Notes: generated by a model from the letters alone, not told the origin. DNA of 64,000 nucleotides from LMUY01 sp965199165 (GCA_965199165.1 OZ240681.1:124001-188000); one strand, 5' to 3'. Shown: positions 18,521 through 26,869, numbered from the stretch's first letter. Translations and numbers: made by a program.

Positions 18521-18554
18521 CTTCCCTCCATTGCCGTAGGGCAGTGGAGGGAAG
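18521..18554. terminator. Perfect 10-bp-arm hairpin between zur and degP
   Basis: CTTCCCTCCA and TGGAGGGAAG around a 14-base loop. It lies between two converging genes and could terminate transcription from both sides, although no T-run follows. Confidence 0.45.
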
Positions 18555-18579
18555 AACGTGGACGGCACTGCGCGTCGGG

Positions 18580-18616
18580 CCCTTCCCCCGACCCTCTCCC
18601 GAAGGGAGCGGGCGTA
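18580..18616. repeat. Single, diverged copy of the CCCTCTCC repeat
   Basis: CCCTTCCCCCGACCCTCTCC followed by CGAAGGGAGCGGGCG resembles one half of the facing pairs elsewhere in the window. It lies just beyond the degP stop codon. Confidence 0.5.
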
Positions 18617-18633
18617 GGATCGTAGGGTAGGCC

Positions 18634-20136
18634 TTAGCCTTGGTCGGCTTGCGTGCCGAGGGCGACGAACGCCTGGTGCCCGTCGCGCAGCACCCGCAAC
18701 GCCACCGCCGAGCCGGACGCCTTGGTGCCGTCCCGCAAGGCCGCGGTGGCCTGCTGCGGGCTGGTCACCGCTTGGCCACCCACCGACTCGAGCACGTCGC
18801 CTGCCTGCAACCCGGCGGCCTGGGCCGGGCTGTTGTCGGCCACGCTGGCGATCACCACCCCGCGGGCGCCGTCCGGCAGGTTCAGGCTTTCACGCGTCTG
18901 CCGGTCCAGCGGGGCCAGGGCCAGGCCGAGCTTGGCGCCGCGGTCCGCACCGGCATCCGCCTGTTGCGTCCCGTTGCCGTCCCGCATGGCCGCGATCGTC
19001 ACGGACAGGGTCTTGTCCTGCCCATCGCGCCGCACCACCAGATCCTGCTCCGTGCCGGAATGGATGTCCGCCACGATGCGGGCGAGGTCACGCGGGTCCT
19101 TCACCGCCTGCGAGCCGATGCGGGTGATCACGTCGCCCGGCTGCACGCCGGCGGACGCCGCCGGGCTGTCCTGCTGCACCTCGGCCACCAGCGCCCCGTT
19201 CGGCGCCCCCATGCGCAGGGCCGTCGCCATGGTGGGCGACACCGCCTGGGCGCTTACGCCCAGATAGCCGCGCTCCACCTTGCCGTTGGCCTCCAGCTGG
19301 CTGACGACCTGCTTGACGATGCTGGACGGGATGGCGAAGCCGATGCCGACGCTGCCGCCGGACGGCGAGTAGATCGCGGTGTTCACGCCGATGACCGTGC
19401 CGTCCTGCGCGAACAGCGGGCCGCCGGAATTGCCGCGGTTGATGGGCGCATCGATCTGCAGGAAGTCGTCATACGGCCCCTCGCCGATCTGGCGACCGCG
19501 GGCCGACAGGATGCCGGCGGTCACCGTGCCGCCCAGGCCGAATGGGTTGCCCACCGCCACGACCCAGTCGCCGACCCGGGCCGCGTCGGAGTCGCCGAGC
19601 GCCAGGTGGGGCAGCGGCTTGTCGGACCGCACCTGCAGCACCGCCAGGTCGGTCTTCGGGTCCACGCCCACGACCTTGGCCGGCATCTTGCGCCCGTCCG
19701 CCAGGGTGACCTGAATGTCGCTGGCGTTCTTCACCACGTGGTTGTTGGTGACGACGTGACCCTGCGAGTCGACGATGAAGCCGGAGCCGAGCGCGTGCAC
19801 CACCTGCTCCTGCCGCTGCTGCGGCATGCCGAAGAAACGCTCGAACATGCGGTCCTGCGGCGAGCCGGAGGGGAAGGGCGAGCCTTCCTGGTCGTCGGCT
19901 TGCTGGCGGATCGTCGAGCTGATGGTGACGACGGCCGGGCTCACCCGTTGCACCAGGTCGGCGAAGCCCGGCAGGGCCTGCGCGGCGGGGCGGCCGACGT
20001 CGATGGGGGCGGTGTGCTCGGGATTGGCCTGGGCGAAGGCCGGGGCCGCCTGCCAGCCGACCACGCCGGACATGGCGGTGGCGCCGAGCAGGGCCGCGGC
20101 GAAGGCCGGGCGGCGGAAGCGGGGGCTGAGCTTCAT
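18634..20136 (-). CDS. degP: Periplasmic serine protease/chaperone DegP (HtrA, Do family)
   Basis: 500 aa, typical for DegP. Signal peptide ends at AFAQA. Catalytic triad: His133 in VVTNNHVV, Asp163 in PKTDLAVL, Ser237 in NRGNSGGPL. PDZ1 (about 280-375) contains RGYLGVSAQAVSPTMA; PDZ2 (about 395-490) contains RGVVIASVADNSPAQAAGL. It degrades or refolds misfolded envelope proteins. It is the last gene of a DoxX-like, response regulator, sensor kinase, degP run on the minus strand; the 117-bp gap before it could hold its own promoter. Envelope-stress control by the adjacent two-component system is likely but inferred. Confidence 0.95.
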   Translation of the reverse strand: MKLSPRFRRPAFAAALLGATAMSGVVGWQAAPAFAQANPEHTAPIDVGRPAAQALPGFADLVQRVSPAVVTISSTIRQQADDQEGSPFPSGSPQDRMFERFFGMPQQRQEQVVHALGSGFIVDSQGHVVTNNHVVKNASDIQVTLADGRKMPAKVVGVDPKTDLAVLQVRSDKPLPHLALGDSDAARVGDWVVAVGNPFGLGGTVTAGILSARGRQIGEGPYDDFLQIDAPINRGNSGGPLFAQDGTVIGVNTAIYSPSGGSVGIGFAIPSSIVKQVVSQLEANGKVERGYLGVSAQAVSPTMATALRMGAPNGALVAEVQQDSPAASAGVQPGDVITRIGSQAVKDPRDLARIVADIHSGTEQDLVVRRDGQDKTLSVTIAAMRDGNGTQQADAGADRGAKLGLALAPLDRQTRESLNLPDGARGVVIASVADNSPAQAAGLQAGDVLESVGGQAVTSPQQATAALRDGTKASGSAVALRVLRDGHQAFVALGTQADQG

Positions 20137-20253
20137 GGTGGTGCATCCTCAAGGCCGGCGCGCCTGGCCGCCATGGCCGCGGACCGCACTGGCATGGCCG
20201 CTAGATGCATCCGCCCCGATGGAGGATCGCCCCGCGCGATCATGACGATCGTG

Positions 20254-21558
20254 TCAGACTCGCGCAGCCGACAGGTCGACGCGGACGGCGAGCCCGGTCC
20301 CGTCCGGCCGCGCCGCCGCGAGTTCGACCGTCCCCTGGTGCGCCTCGGCCGCTGCCTTCACCAGGGCCAGGCCCAGCCCGGTGCCCGGCGTGGCGCGGCT
20401 GCGGTCGAGCCGGCCGAAGCGCCGCAACACCAGCTCCCCATCCGCCGCCGGCACGCCCGGGCCTTCGTCGGCCACACTCAGCACCGGGCCGCTCCGCAGG
20501 GCGACGGTGATGGCGCCTGCGCCGTGCGTCAGCGCGTTGTCGAGCAGGTTGGCCAGCATGCGCTGCAGCAGCGCCGCATCCCCGCGCAGGCGCAGCCCGG
20601 GCGTGATCTCGGCGGTGAACGGCCGCCCACCCTCCTCGGCTACGGGCGCATAGGCGTCCGACACCGCGGCGACCAGGGCCGACAGGTCAAGCGCCTGCCG
20701 CGCGCCCGCCCCTGCCTCGGCACGGGCGATCCGGAGCAGGGCGGCGAAGGTGTCGAGCACGGTGTCCAACTCGGCGATGGCCGCCGCGAGCACGGACCGG
20801 TCGCCCTCCGCCGGCAGCGCCTGTTCCAACGTCTGCCGCAGACGTTGCAGGGGGCCGCGCAGGTCGTGGGCGATGTCGTCGGTCACCTGGCGCTGCGCCG
20901 CCATCAACGCCTCGATCCGCTCCAGCATGCCGTTCACCGTGACCACCAGCCGGTCGAACTCGTCGCCGCGGCCGGATTGCGGGAGGCGGTGGGAGAGGTC
21001 GCCCGCGGTGACCAGGCGGGCCACGGTGGACACGGAGGCCAGGCGGCGCTCCAACGCCCGGGCGCCCACGAAGCCGAGCAGCAGGGCGAGCGCCCCGGCA
21101 CCCGCCGCGGCGGCCAGCGGGGTCCAGGCCAGGGCGCGCGCGGCATCCTCTGCGGCCGACAGCCGGGCCGCGACGATGAGGTTGATGCCGCCCGGCAGCA
21201 GCGCGCCCAGCGCCCGCAGCGCCGGTTCGCCCGGCGTGCGCAGCGTGGCGAACCCGCGCAGCGCCGTCGGCGCGCCGTCGATCCGGCCGGCGAGCGCCTG
21301 GCCGCCCGCCGTCTGCACCAGGACGAGCAGCAATGCGTCCCGCCGCGCGGACACCCGCGCGGCTTCCAGCAGGACGTCCGGGCCGATCGCCTGGTAGTCG
21401 CGGATCAGGCCCTCCGCCTCCCCGGCGAGCAGCAGGTCCAGTTCCTGCCGCAACGCCACCTCCGCGCGCATCCATCCCCACCCGGCGCCGAGCAGCGACA
21501 GCAGCAGGGCCGCGGCGGCGAAGGCCAGCGCGGTGCGTAGGGCGAAGCTGCGCGGCAC
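20254..21558 (-). CDS. Two-component sensor histidine kinase
   Basis: 434 aa. Transmembrane helices at about 8-28 and 146-166 frame a periplasmic sensor region of about 115 residues. Then come a HAMP domain (about 167-220), the HisKA dimerization domain with phospho-acceptor His231 in TDDIAHDLRGPLQRLR, and the HATPase domain with N box (NLLDNALTHG), G1 (VADEGPGVP) and G2 (GTGLGLALV). The start codon is GTG, 6 bp after the response-regulator stop. It phosphorylates the adjacent OmpR-type regulator. The signal is unknown; degP downstream suggests envelope stress. Confidence 0.92.
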   Translation of the reverse strand: MPRSFALRTALAFAAAALLLSLLGAGWGWMRAEVALRQELDLLLAGEAEGLIRDYQAIGPDVLLEAARVSARRDALLLVLVQTAGGQALAGRIDGAPTALRGFATLRTPGEPALRALGALLPGGINLIVAARLSAAEDAARALAWTPLAAAAGAGALALLLGFVGARALERRLASVSTVARLVTAGDLSHRLPQSGRGDEFDRLVVTVNGMLERIEALMAAQRQVTDDIAHDLRGPLQRLRQTLEQALPAEGDRSVLAAAIAELDTVLDTFAALLRIARAEAGAGARQALDLSALVAAVSDAYAPVAEEGGRPFTAEITPGLRLRGDAALLQRMLANLLDNALTHGAGAITVALRSGPVLSVADEGPGVPAADGELVLRRFGRLDRSRATPGTGLGLALVKAAAEAHQGTVELAAARPDGTGLAVRVDLSAARV

Positions 21559-21564
21559 GGGCGT

Positions 21565-22254
21565 CTAGGCCGGGCCGGGCCGGGCATCCAGCACGTAGCC
21601 GGCGCCGCGCACGGTGCGGATCAGCGGTGGGCCGTCCGGCGCCTCCACCTTGCGGCGCAGGCGGCTGACATGGACATCCACCACGTTCGTCGTCGGGTCG
21701 AACGCGAAATCCCACACGCGCTCCAGCAGCATCGTCCGGGTGAGGACCTGGCTCGGGTGCCGCATCATGTATTCCAGCAGTCGCCACTCCGTCGGCAGCA
21801 GCTCGACCGGCGTGCCGTCGCGGGTGACGCTGCGGCGCAGCAGGTCCATCCGGAGGCTGCCGACCACCAGCTCGGTCTGCCCGGCCTCGGTTGGTGCGCC
21901 CCGGCGAGCGAGGGCGCGCAGGCGCGCATACAGCTCGGAGAACGCGAAGGGCTTGGCAAGGTAGTCGTCCGCGCCGGCGTCGAGCCCCTCGACCCGGCGC
22001 TCCACCTCCCCCAGGGCGGTGAGCACCAGGACCGGGGTGCTGACGGACGAGGCACGCAAGGCCCGCACGATGGCGAGCCCGTCGGGCGCCGGCAGCATGC
22101 GATCGGTGACGATGACGTCGAACGCCTCGGACAAGGCGAGGAACAGGCCGTCCTTGCCGGTGCGGGCCAATTCCGTCACGTGGCCGGCTTCGGACAGGCC
22201 GCGGGTGATGTAGTCCGCGGTGGCGGGGTCGTCCTCGATCACCAGCACCCGCAT
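21565..22254 (-). CDS. OmpR-family response regulator
   Basis: 229 aa. The receiver domain has the acidic pair in LVIEDDP, phospho-acceptor Asp51 in VIVTDRMLP, the switch Thr/Ser in VLVLTALG and Lys in YLAKPFAFSEL. The C-terminal winged helix (about 130-225) has the OmpR/PhoB signature ending in VVDVHVSRLRRKVEA and IRTVRGAGYVLDA. It is encoded directly before its kinase. Targets are not visible. Confidence 0.94.
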   Translation of the reverse strand: MRVLVIEDDPATADYITRGLSEAGHVTELARTGKDGLFLALSEAFDVIVTDRMLPAPDGLAIVRALRASSVSTPVLVLTALGEVERRVEGLDAGADDYLAKPFAFSELYARLRALARRGAPTEAGQTELVVGSLRMDLLRRSVTRDGTPVELLPTEWRLLEYMMRHPSQVLTRTMLLERVWDFAFDPTTNVVDVHVSRLRRKVEAPDGPPLIRTVRGAGYVLDARPGPA

Positions 22255-22263
22255 CGAAGGCGG

Positions 22264-22572
22264 CTACCGCAGCGCGAGGAGACCGGCGAGCAGGACGAGA
22301 CCCCGGGATGCGGCAAGTTTGCCGTCGCCGTGCCGCAACTCGCTGGCCAGCACGACCGCCGACGCCACTGCCACCAAGGCGCCGCCCATGCGGCGGGTCG
22401 CCGGCGGGATCATCAGCGCGCCACCGGCCGCCTCCGCTCCGGCGACGGCCCGCATGGCGTTGTCCGACCAGCCGAGATGATGGAAGAGGCGCGTGTAGCC
22501 GCGTTGACCGGCCAGCTTGTCGAGCCCGGCCACCGCGACGGCGGCGCCAAGGAGGGGGATCAGGATGCGCAT
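22264..22572 (-). CDS. DoxX-like small membrane protein
   Basis: 102 aa with four hydrophobic helices. Starting from MRILIPLLGAAVAVAGLDKLAG, it has the DoxX/SURF4-like layout: helix 1 with a conserved KLxG-x-x-x-x-x-x-F motif (DKLAGQRGYTRLFHHLGW), then GAEAAGGALMI. A GGAG ribosome site supports this start over an ATG eight codons upstream. It lies 9 bp before the response regulator gene and is probably its operon leader. DoxX-like proteins are often redox-linked membrane proteins; here the function is unknown. Confidence 0.7.
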   Translation of the reverse strand: MRILIPLLGAAVAVAGLDKLAGQRGYTRLFHHLGWSDNAMRAVAGAEAAGGALMIPPATRRMGGALVAVASAVVLASELRHGDGKLAASRGLVLLAGLLALR

Positions 22573-22693
22573 GGGGATCTCCGTATCATGCGGCACAACG
22601 CGGCAGGGGACATCCCTGTTCCAGAGTGAGCGCCGCGATGGTGCAGCGCCCGCCGCCCTGGGCGGTGCGGAAGCAGAAGATCAGGCGTGCTAA

Positions 22694-22737
22694 TGCAAAT
22701 CGTTCTTATCTAGAAAAGGTATTGCGAATTGGTCGCA
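22694..22737. promoter_or_regulatory. A+T-rich control region with TGCGA-N5-TCGCA palindrome
   Basis: An A+T-rich stretch, striking against the surrounding GC. It contains TGCAAATCGTTCTTATC, vaguely Fur-box-like, and 12 bp later a perfect TGCGA/TCGCA inverted repeat around ATTGG. It lies between the divergent DoxX-like gene and the small cysteine protein. An iron- or metal-responsive operator is possible; assignment to a specific regulator is inference. Confidence 0.4.
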
Positions 22738-22846
22738 TTCTCCGAGTAATCAGCAACTTGTGACCTGTCCAGTTTGCAAATCCAGCTGGTTCATGCGTAT
22801 CGTTGCTGGTGGCGGCATTGGCCGTGACGGTTCAGGAGAACGTGGT

Positions 22847-23062
22847 ATGTCATTTGCCCAGACCCAGGATGTGGCCTGCACCAAGTGCAAGTATTTCGAC
22901 GACCACGTCGCCAAGCCGCAGGCGGATGAGGGCCTCTGCCGGTTCAACCCGCCCGTGTCGCAGCCCAGCGCCGACGCTCCTGGCCTTTGGCCGGTCGTGT
23001 CCGCGGCCGACTGGTGCGGCCGGTTCACAGTCGACACGATGACGGCTGGCTCCGCCGACTGA
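22847..23062 (+). CDS. Small conserved four-cysteine protein
   Basis: 71 aa. Four Cys occur in the pattern C-x2-C, then C-R-F-N-P-P, then W-C-G-R-F: ACTKCKYFDDHV, EGLCRFNPPVSQ, and SAADWCGRF. The regular Cys spacing and W-C-G ending match a widespread short conserved family of unknown function that probably binds a metal or an iron-sulfur cluster. AGGAG stands 8 bases before the chosen ATG (MSFAQTQ); the frame is open upstream but without good initiation signals. It sits alone between a two-component operon and znuC-znuB. Confidence 0.7.
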   Translation: MSFAQTQDVACTKCKYFDDHVAKPQADEGLCRFNPPVSQPSADAPGLWPVVSAADWCGRFTVDTMTAGSAD

Positions 23063-23112
23063 CTACTCCGCCTTTGCGAGCGGGGGGAGCTGGTGCTGCT
23101 TGAGGCATCGCT

Positions 23113-23137
23113 CCGCCCGTGTCTTGTTACCGGGCGG
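23113..23137. terminator. GC-rich hairpin after the four-cysteine gene
   Basis: CCGCCCG and CGGGCGG, perfect 7-base arms around 11 bases, about 50 bp after the stop codon. It is a plausible terminator, although no T-run follows. Confidence 0.4.
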
Positions 23138-23139
23138 GT

Positions 23140-23166
23140 GGTGCAATCTTTGAAGCGGATTGCACC
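23140..23166. promoter_or_regulatory. Perfect 9-bp inverted repeat upstream of znuC
   Basis: GGTGCAATC and GATTGCACC around nine bases. It is the first of two palindromes sharing the TTGCA core in the 150 bp before znuC. It does not resemble the Zur boxes near znuA, so it may bind another regulator or fold in the transcript. Confidence 0.45.
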
Positions 23167-23188
23167 CTACACTTGATGGATGTTGTCG

Positions 23189-23210
23189 GGTTGCACGCTT
23201 GATTGCAACC
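23189..23210. promoter_or_regulatory. Second TTGCA palindrome upstream of znuC
   Basis: GGTTGCA and TGCAACC around eight bases, centred about 46 bp from the previous palindrome and 77 bp before the znuC start. Confidence 0.4.
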
Positions 23211-23286
23211 TTGTATCAGTCGCGCCTGGTCGGAGAAGCGGACGATTGATGCACGGCACCGCTGGACGCCAGTCTTTAGCGCTGAC

Positions 23287-24078
23287 GTGAACGCGATCGA
23301 GTTCCAGGGCGTCAGCATCTCGCTCGCCGGCCGGACAGTGCTCTCCGATGTCAGCCTGTCGATCCGCCAGGGCGAGTTCATCGGCGTGCTGGGGCCGAAC
23401 GGGGCAGGCAAGACCACCTTCATGCGCACCGTGCTCGGCCTCACCCGCCCGAGGAACGGCACGATCGCGGTGCTCGGGCGCCCGCCGGGCCGAGGCAATC
23501 CGCTCGTGGGTTACATGCCACAACGCCGCGCCAGCAACGCCCGGCTTCTGTTGACCGGCCGGGATTTCGTGGCCGGCGTGCTCGACGGCCATCGCCTGGG
23601 GCTGCCACTGCCCGGCAGGGATGGCGCAGCCGAGGTTGCCCGCGTGCTCGACCTGGTGGGCGCGACGTCCCTCGCTCGCCGTCCGCTGGCGGAGACCTCA
23701 GGCGGGGAGCGCCAGCGGTTGTCGCTCGCCCAGGCGCTGGTGGGGCGGCCGCGCTTGCTGTTGCTGGACGAACCGTTGATCAGCCTCGACCCGAGCCACC
23801 AGGGCGCCATCGTGGCCCTGGCCAAGTCGCTGGGCCGCGAACTCGGCATCGCGGTGCTGTTCAGCGCGCACGATCTCAACCCGTTGCTGGGGGCGTTGGA
23901 CCGGGTGCTGTACCTCGGTGGCGGTTCGGCGGCGCTCGGCACGGTGGACGAGGTGGTCACCGGGCCCGTGTTGTCCCGCCTCTACGGCACCGCGATCGAC
24001 GTGGCGCACGTGAACGGGCGCATCTTCGTCATGGCCGGCCAGCAGCCCGTGGAGCACGACTCGCATGCTCGGGTATGA
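23287..24078 (+). CDS. znuC: Zinc ABC transporter ATP-binding protein ZnuC
   Basis: 263 aa ABC ATPase. Walker A is GPNGAGKTTF (residues 36-45) and Walker B is LLLLDEPLISLDP. The signature motif reads TSGGERQRLSLAQAL, with Thr and Glu where LSGGQ is usual; SAHDLNPLL supplies the switch His. The start is taken as GTG because the only ATG nearby is out of frame and the family's N-terminus (IEFQGVSISLAGR) begins right after it; no clear ribosome site is seen. It overlaps znuB by 14 bases. It powers zinc (possibly Mn) import with ZnuB and, presumably, the ZnuA encoded 5 kb upstream. Confidence 0.88.
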   Translation: MNAIEFQGVSISLAGRTVLSDVSLSIRQGEFIGVLGPNGAGKTTFMRTVLGLTRPRNGTIAVLGRPPGRGNPLVGYMPQRRASNARLLLTGRDFVAGVLDGHRLGLPLPGRDGAAEVARVLDLVGATSLARRPLAETSGGERQRLSLAQALVGRPRLLLLDEPLISLDPSHQGAIVALAKSLGRELGIAVLFSAHDLNPLLGALDRVLYLGGGSAALGTVDEVVTGPVLSRLYGTAIDVAHVNGRIFVMAGQQPVEHDSHARV

Positions 24079-24886
24079 CTTCATGCAAAACGCGTTCGCC
24101 GCGGCGACCATCGTGGCGCTGGTGGCGGGCGCCGTCGGCTACTTCCTGGTGCTGCGCGGGCAAAGCTTTGCCGGGCACGCGCTGTCCCATGTCGGATTCA
24201 CCGGGGCGACGGCGGCGGTGCTGATCGGGGCCGCGCCGCTCTGGGGCCTGGTGCTCGTCACCGTCGCGGGCGGCGTGGGCATGGGCTTGTTCGGGGAGCG
24301 GCTGGCGCAGCGTGACGTGGCCATCGGCATCGTGCTGTCGCTGTCGCTCGGGTTCGGGCTGCTGTTCCTGCATTTCTACACCGCGTTCGCGACGGAGGCG
24401 TCGGCCCTGTTGTTCGGCAACGTCCTAGGCGTCGACCAGGACACGGTGTGGACGCTGCTGGCGCTGGGGCTGGTCAGCCTGGCAGGCCTGGCCGTGATCT
24501 CCCGTCCGCTGCTGTTCGCCAGCCTGCAGCCCGAGTTGGCCGAGGCGAAGGGCGTGTCGCTCCGGCTGTATGCCGTGCTCTTCCTCGCCATCGCGGCGTT
24601 GGCTACGGCGGAGTGCGCGCAGATCGTGGGGGTGCTGCTGGTGTTCACCCTGATGGTCGGCCCGGCCGCCGCGGCGCAGCGCCTGACGGGCAGCGTGGCG
24701 GCGGGTGTGCCGCTCGCCGCGGGGCTGGCGGTGGCGGAAGCCTGGCTTGGCCTGACGCTGGCGTTCTACACCGACTGGCCCAGCAGCTTCTGGATCAGCC
24801 TGCTGAGTTCGGCCGCCTACCTGCTGGCGCTCGGCTGGCAGACGCTGCGGCGTGATCGAATCCCGGTTCCGAGCGTTACGAGATGA
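24065..24886 (+). CDS. znuB: Zinc ABC transporter permease ZnuB
   Basis: 273 aa ABC-3 family permease with about eight or nine hydrophobic helices. It starts MLGYDFMQNAFAAATIVALVAGAVGYFLVLRG, close to the usual L-x-x-x-F-M-x-x-A-x-x-A-x-x-x-A opening, and contains SFAGHALSHVGFTGATAAVL, the family's conserved H-x-L-S-H-x-x-x-x-G. Translation is coupled to znuC by a 14-base overlap. Confidence 0.92.
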   Translation: MLGYDFMQNAFAAATIVALVAGAVGYFLVLRGQSFAGHALSHVGFTGATAAVLIGAAPLWGLVLVTVAGGVGMGLFGERLAQRDVAIGIVLSLSLGFGLLFLHFYTAFATEASALLFGNVLGVDQDTVWTLLALGLVSLAGLAVISRPLLFASLQPELAEAKGVSLRLYAVLFLAIAALATAECAQIVGVLLVFTLMVGPAAAAQRLTGSVAAGVPLAAGLAVAEAWLGLTLAFYTDWPSSFWISLLSSAAYLLALGWQTLRRDRIPVPSVTR

Positions 24887-24944
24887 TGGACAAACGGCCT
24901 GAATCGGTACTGAGTCGGGCCGAGACGGAGGCAGCAGCGACACC

Positions 24945-26117
24945 ATGAACTACGCATCGAACTTGGCCTGGCCGGACATGGCGGGAATGACCCGGCGGGA
25001 CGACCGCCTCGGAGCGTTGCTGGCATCGGTTCGGGCGCAGCGCGAGACCTTCATGGCCCAGCGCCACGTCAGCCCGGAGATCATCGCGCAGTTGCGGGCC
25101 TTGGGCGTCTACCGCGCCATGGTCGGGCGGCAGTTCGGCGGTGACGAGCGCAGCCCGGGCGATTTCTGCCGGCTGATCGAGACCATTGCGGAGGCCGACG
25201 GCTCCGTGGCCTGGGTGGCGAGCTTCGGCGCCTCCGCCACCTACCTCGCGGCGTTGCCCGAGCCGACGTTGCGGACGTTGTATGCGAACGGGCCGGACGT
25301 GATCTTCGCCGGCGGCCTTTTCCCGGTCCAGCCGGCCGAGCGGGTCGCCGGCGGCTACCGCATCACCGGGCGCTGGAAGTTCGCCAGCGGCTGCACCGGG
25401 GCTGACGTCGTCGGCGTCGGCATCCAGACCAGCGACGGGGCGACGACCGGGCTGCCGCGCTTTGCCGTGATGCCGGCGCGGGAGGTCACCATCGCACCGA
25501 ATTGGGAGGTGATCGGCCTGCAGGGCACCGGCAGCCACGATCTGGTGCTGCAGGACGTGTTCGTTCCGGACGAGTGGACGATGGTGCGCGGCGCCCCCGC
25601 CTCCGTCGATGCCACGACCTACCGCTACCCGGTGATCGCGCTGGCGGCGCAGGTGCTGGCGGTGGTCGGGCTGGGCATCGCACGCTCGGCGCTGGACGAC
25701 CTGCGGGCGATGGCGGTCGGGCAGACCTCCATCACGGGAGGCGCCAGCTTCGCCGACCGACCCTATGTGCAGAGCGAGCTGGCCAAGGCGGAGGCGGAGC
25801 TGCGCGGGGCCCGTGCGTTCTTCTATGACGCGACCGAGACGATCTGGGATACCGTGCTGGCCGGGTCGAAGCCGTCGCCGGAGGCAGTGGCGGCGCTGCG
25901 CCTGGCCTGCACCCATGCGGCCCGCACCGGCGCGGCGGTGTCGCGCGTCGCTTGCGGGCTGGCGGGGACATCGGCGGTGACCATCGGGCACCGCCTGGCG
26001 CGCGCCATGTGCGACAGCCTGGTCGTGGCCCAGCACGCCTTCCTGAACGAGGGCACGCTGCAGAATGCCGGCCAGGTTTTCCTCGGTCTGCCAGCGGCGC
26101 CCGGCTTCACCAAGTAG
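24945..26117 (+). CDS. Acyl-CoA-dehydrogenase-fold flavin monooxygenase (group D-like)
   Basis: 390 aa with the acyl-CoA dehydrogenase fold, most like the two-component flavin monooxygenases (HsaA, HpaB-type C2, indole oxygenases). The N-terminal helical domain includes VYRAMVGRQFGGDERSPGDF; the beta domain has GGYRITGRWKFASGC, a Trp-Lys-(Phe)-x-Ser-Gly motif typical of this group; the C-terminal domain has the final helix bundle with QHAFLNEGTLQNAGQVFLG. The catalytic Glu of true acyl-CoA dehydrogenases is not evident. Such enzymes need reduced flavin from a separate reductase, none of which is adjacent. It is coupled to the SDR gene by a one-base TAGTG overlap. Substrate unknown, probably a small aromatic. 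Confidence 0.8.
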   Translation: MNYASNLAWPDMAGMTRRDDRLGALLASVRAQRETFMAQRHVSPEIIAQLRALGVYRAMVGRQFGGDERSPGDFCRLIETIAEADGSVAWVASFGASATYLAALPEPTLRTLYANGPDVIFAGGLFPVQPAERVAGGYRITGRWKFASGCTGADVVGVGIQTSDGATTGLPRFAVMPAREVTIAPNWEVIGLQGTGSHDLVLQDVFVPDEWTMVRGAPASVDATTYRYPVIALAAQVLAVVGLGIARSALDDLRAMAVGQTSITGGASFADRPYVQSELAKAEAELRGARAFFYDATETIWDTVLAGSKPSPEAVAALRLACTHAARTGAAVSRVACGLAGTSAVTIGHRLARAMCDSLVVAQHAFLNEGTLQNAGQVFLGLPAAPGFTK

Positions 26118-26857
26118 TGGCGCAGGTCGCGGTCGTCACCGGCGGCGGCAACGGCCTGGGGGCCGCGACCGCGGCGGCCCTGCACGGGGCGGGATACCGG
26201 GTCGCGGTCGCCGACATCGACGAGTCGGCCGCGCAAGCCGTGGCCCGCCGCCTCGACCCGGCGGGAGGCACCGCCTTGGCAGCGCGGCTGGACGTGCGGG
26301 AAAAACCTGGGTTCGAAGCGCTGCTGGGCACGCTGGACTCCCGGTGGAGCGACGTCGCGGTGCTGGTCAACAACGCGGCCGTCACCGTGGCCAAGCCGGT
26401 GATGGACATCACGCCCGACGAATTCGACGCCATCCTGGCGGTGAACCTGCGCGGCACGTTCCTCGGCTGCCAGGTGTTCGGGGGCCATTTCCGCAGCCTG
26501 GGGTATGGCCGCATCGTCAACATGGCGTCCTTGGCCGGGCAGAACGGCGGCACCGGCACGGGGGCGCACTACGCCGCATCCAAGGGCGGGATCATCACGC
26601 TGACCAAGGTGTTCGCCCGCGAGCTGGCACCGCACGGCGTGACGGTGAACGCCATCGCACCGGGCCCGCTGGACCTGCCAGTCGTGCACCGGACCGTGTC
26701 GCCCGAGCGGCTGGCGCAAATCCGCACGTCCATCCCGGTGGGCGATCTGGGAGATGCGGCGTTCGTGGCGCAACTCGTGGTCCAGCTGGCCTCCCCGGCG
26801 GCGGGCTTCGTCAGCGGTGCCACGTGGGACGTGAACGGCGGATTGTTCATGCGCTGA
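26117..26857 (+). CDS. Short-chain dehydrogenase/reductase
   Basis: 246 aa classical SDR. The cofactor motif TGGGNGLG lies at residues 8-15; an acidic residue after strand 2 (ADIDE) favours NAD(H). NNAAV follows, and the catalytic Tyr and Lys are in HYAASKGG, with Ser in NMASLAGQ. The GTG start overlaps the stop of the upstream monooxygenase (TAGTG). It likely oxidizes or reduces the product of that enzyme. Confidence 0.9.
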   Translation: MAQVAVVTGGGNGLGAATAAALHGAGYRVAVADIDESAAQAVARRLDPAGGTALAARLDVREKPGFEALLGTLDSRWSDVAVLVNNAAVTVAKPVMDITPDEFDAILAVNLRGTFLGCQVFGGHFRSLGYGRIVNMASLAGQNGGTGTGAHYAASKGGIITLTKVFARELAPHGVTVNAIAPGPLDLPVVHRTVSPERLAQIRTSIPVGDLGDAAFVAQLVVQLASPAAGFVSGATWDVNGGLFMR

Positions 26858-26869
26858 GGGGACCTGACG

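Noticed and set aside
18640..21540. A very long open frame on the plus strand opposite degP and the sensor kinase.
   Set aside because: It is rich in Arg, Gly, His and Gln with no family motif, and lies antisense to two genes with complete catalytic motifs. Such open frames are expected on the antisense strand of GC-rich coding DNA.
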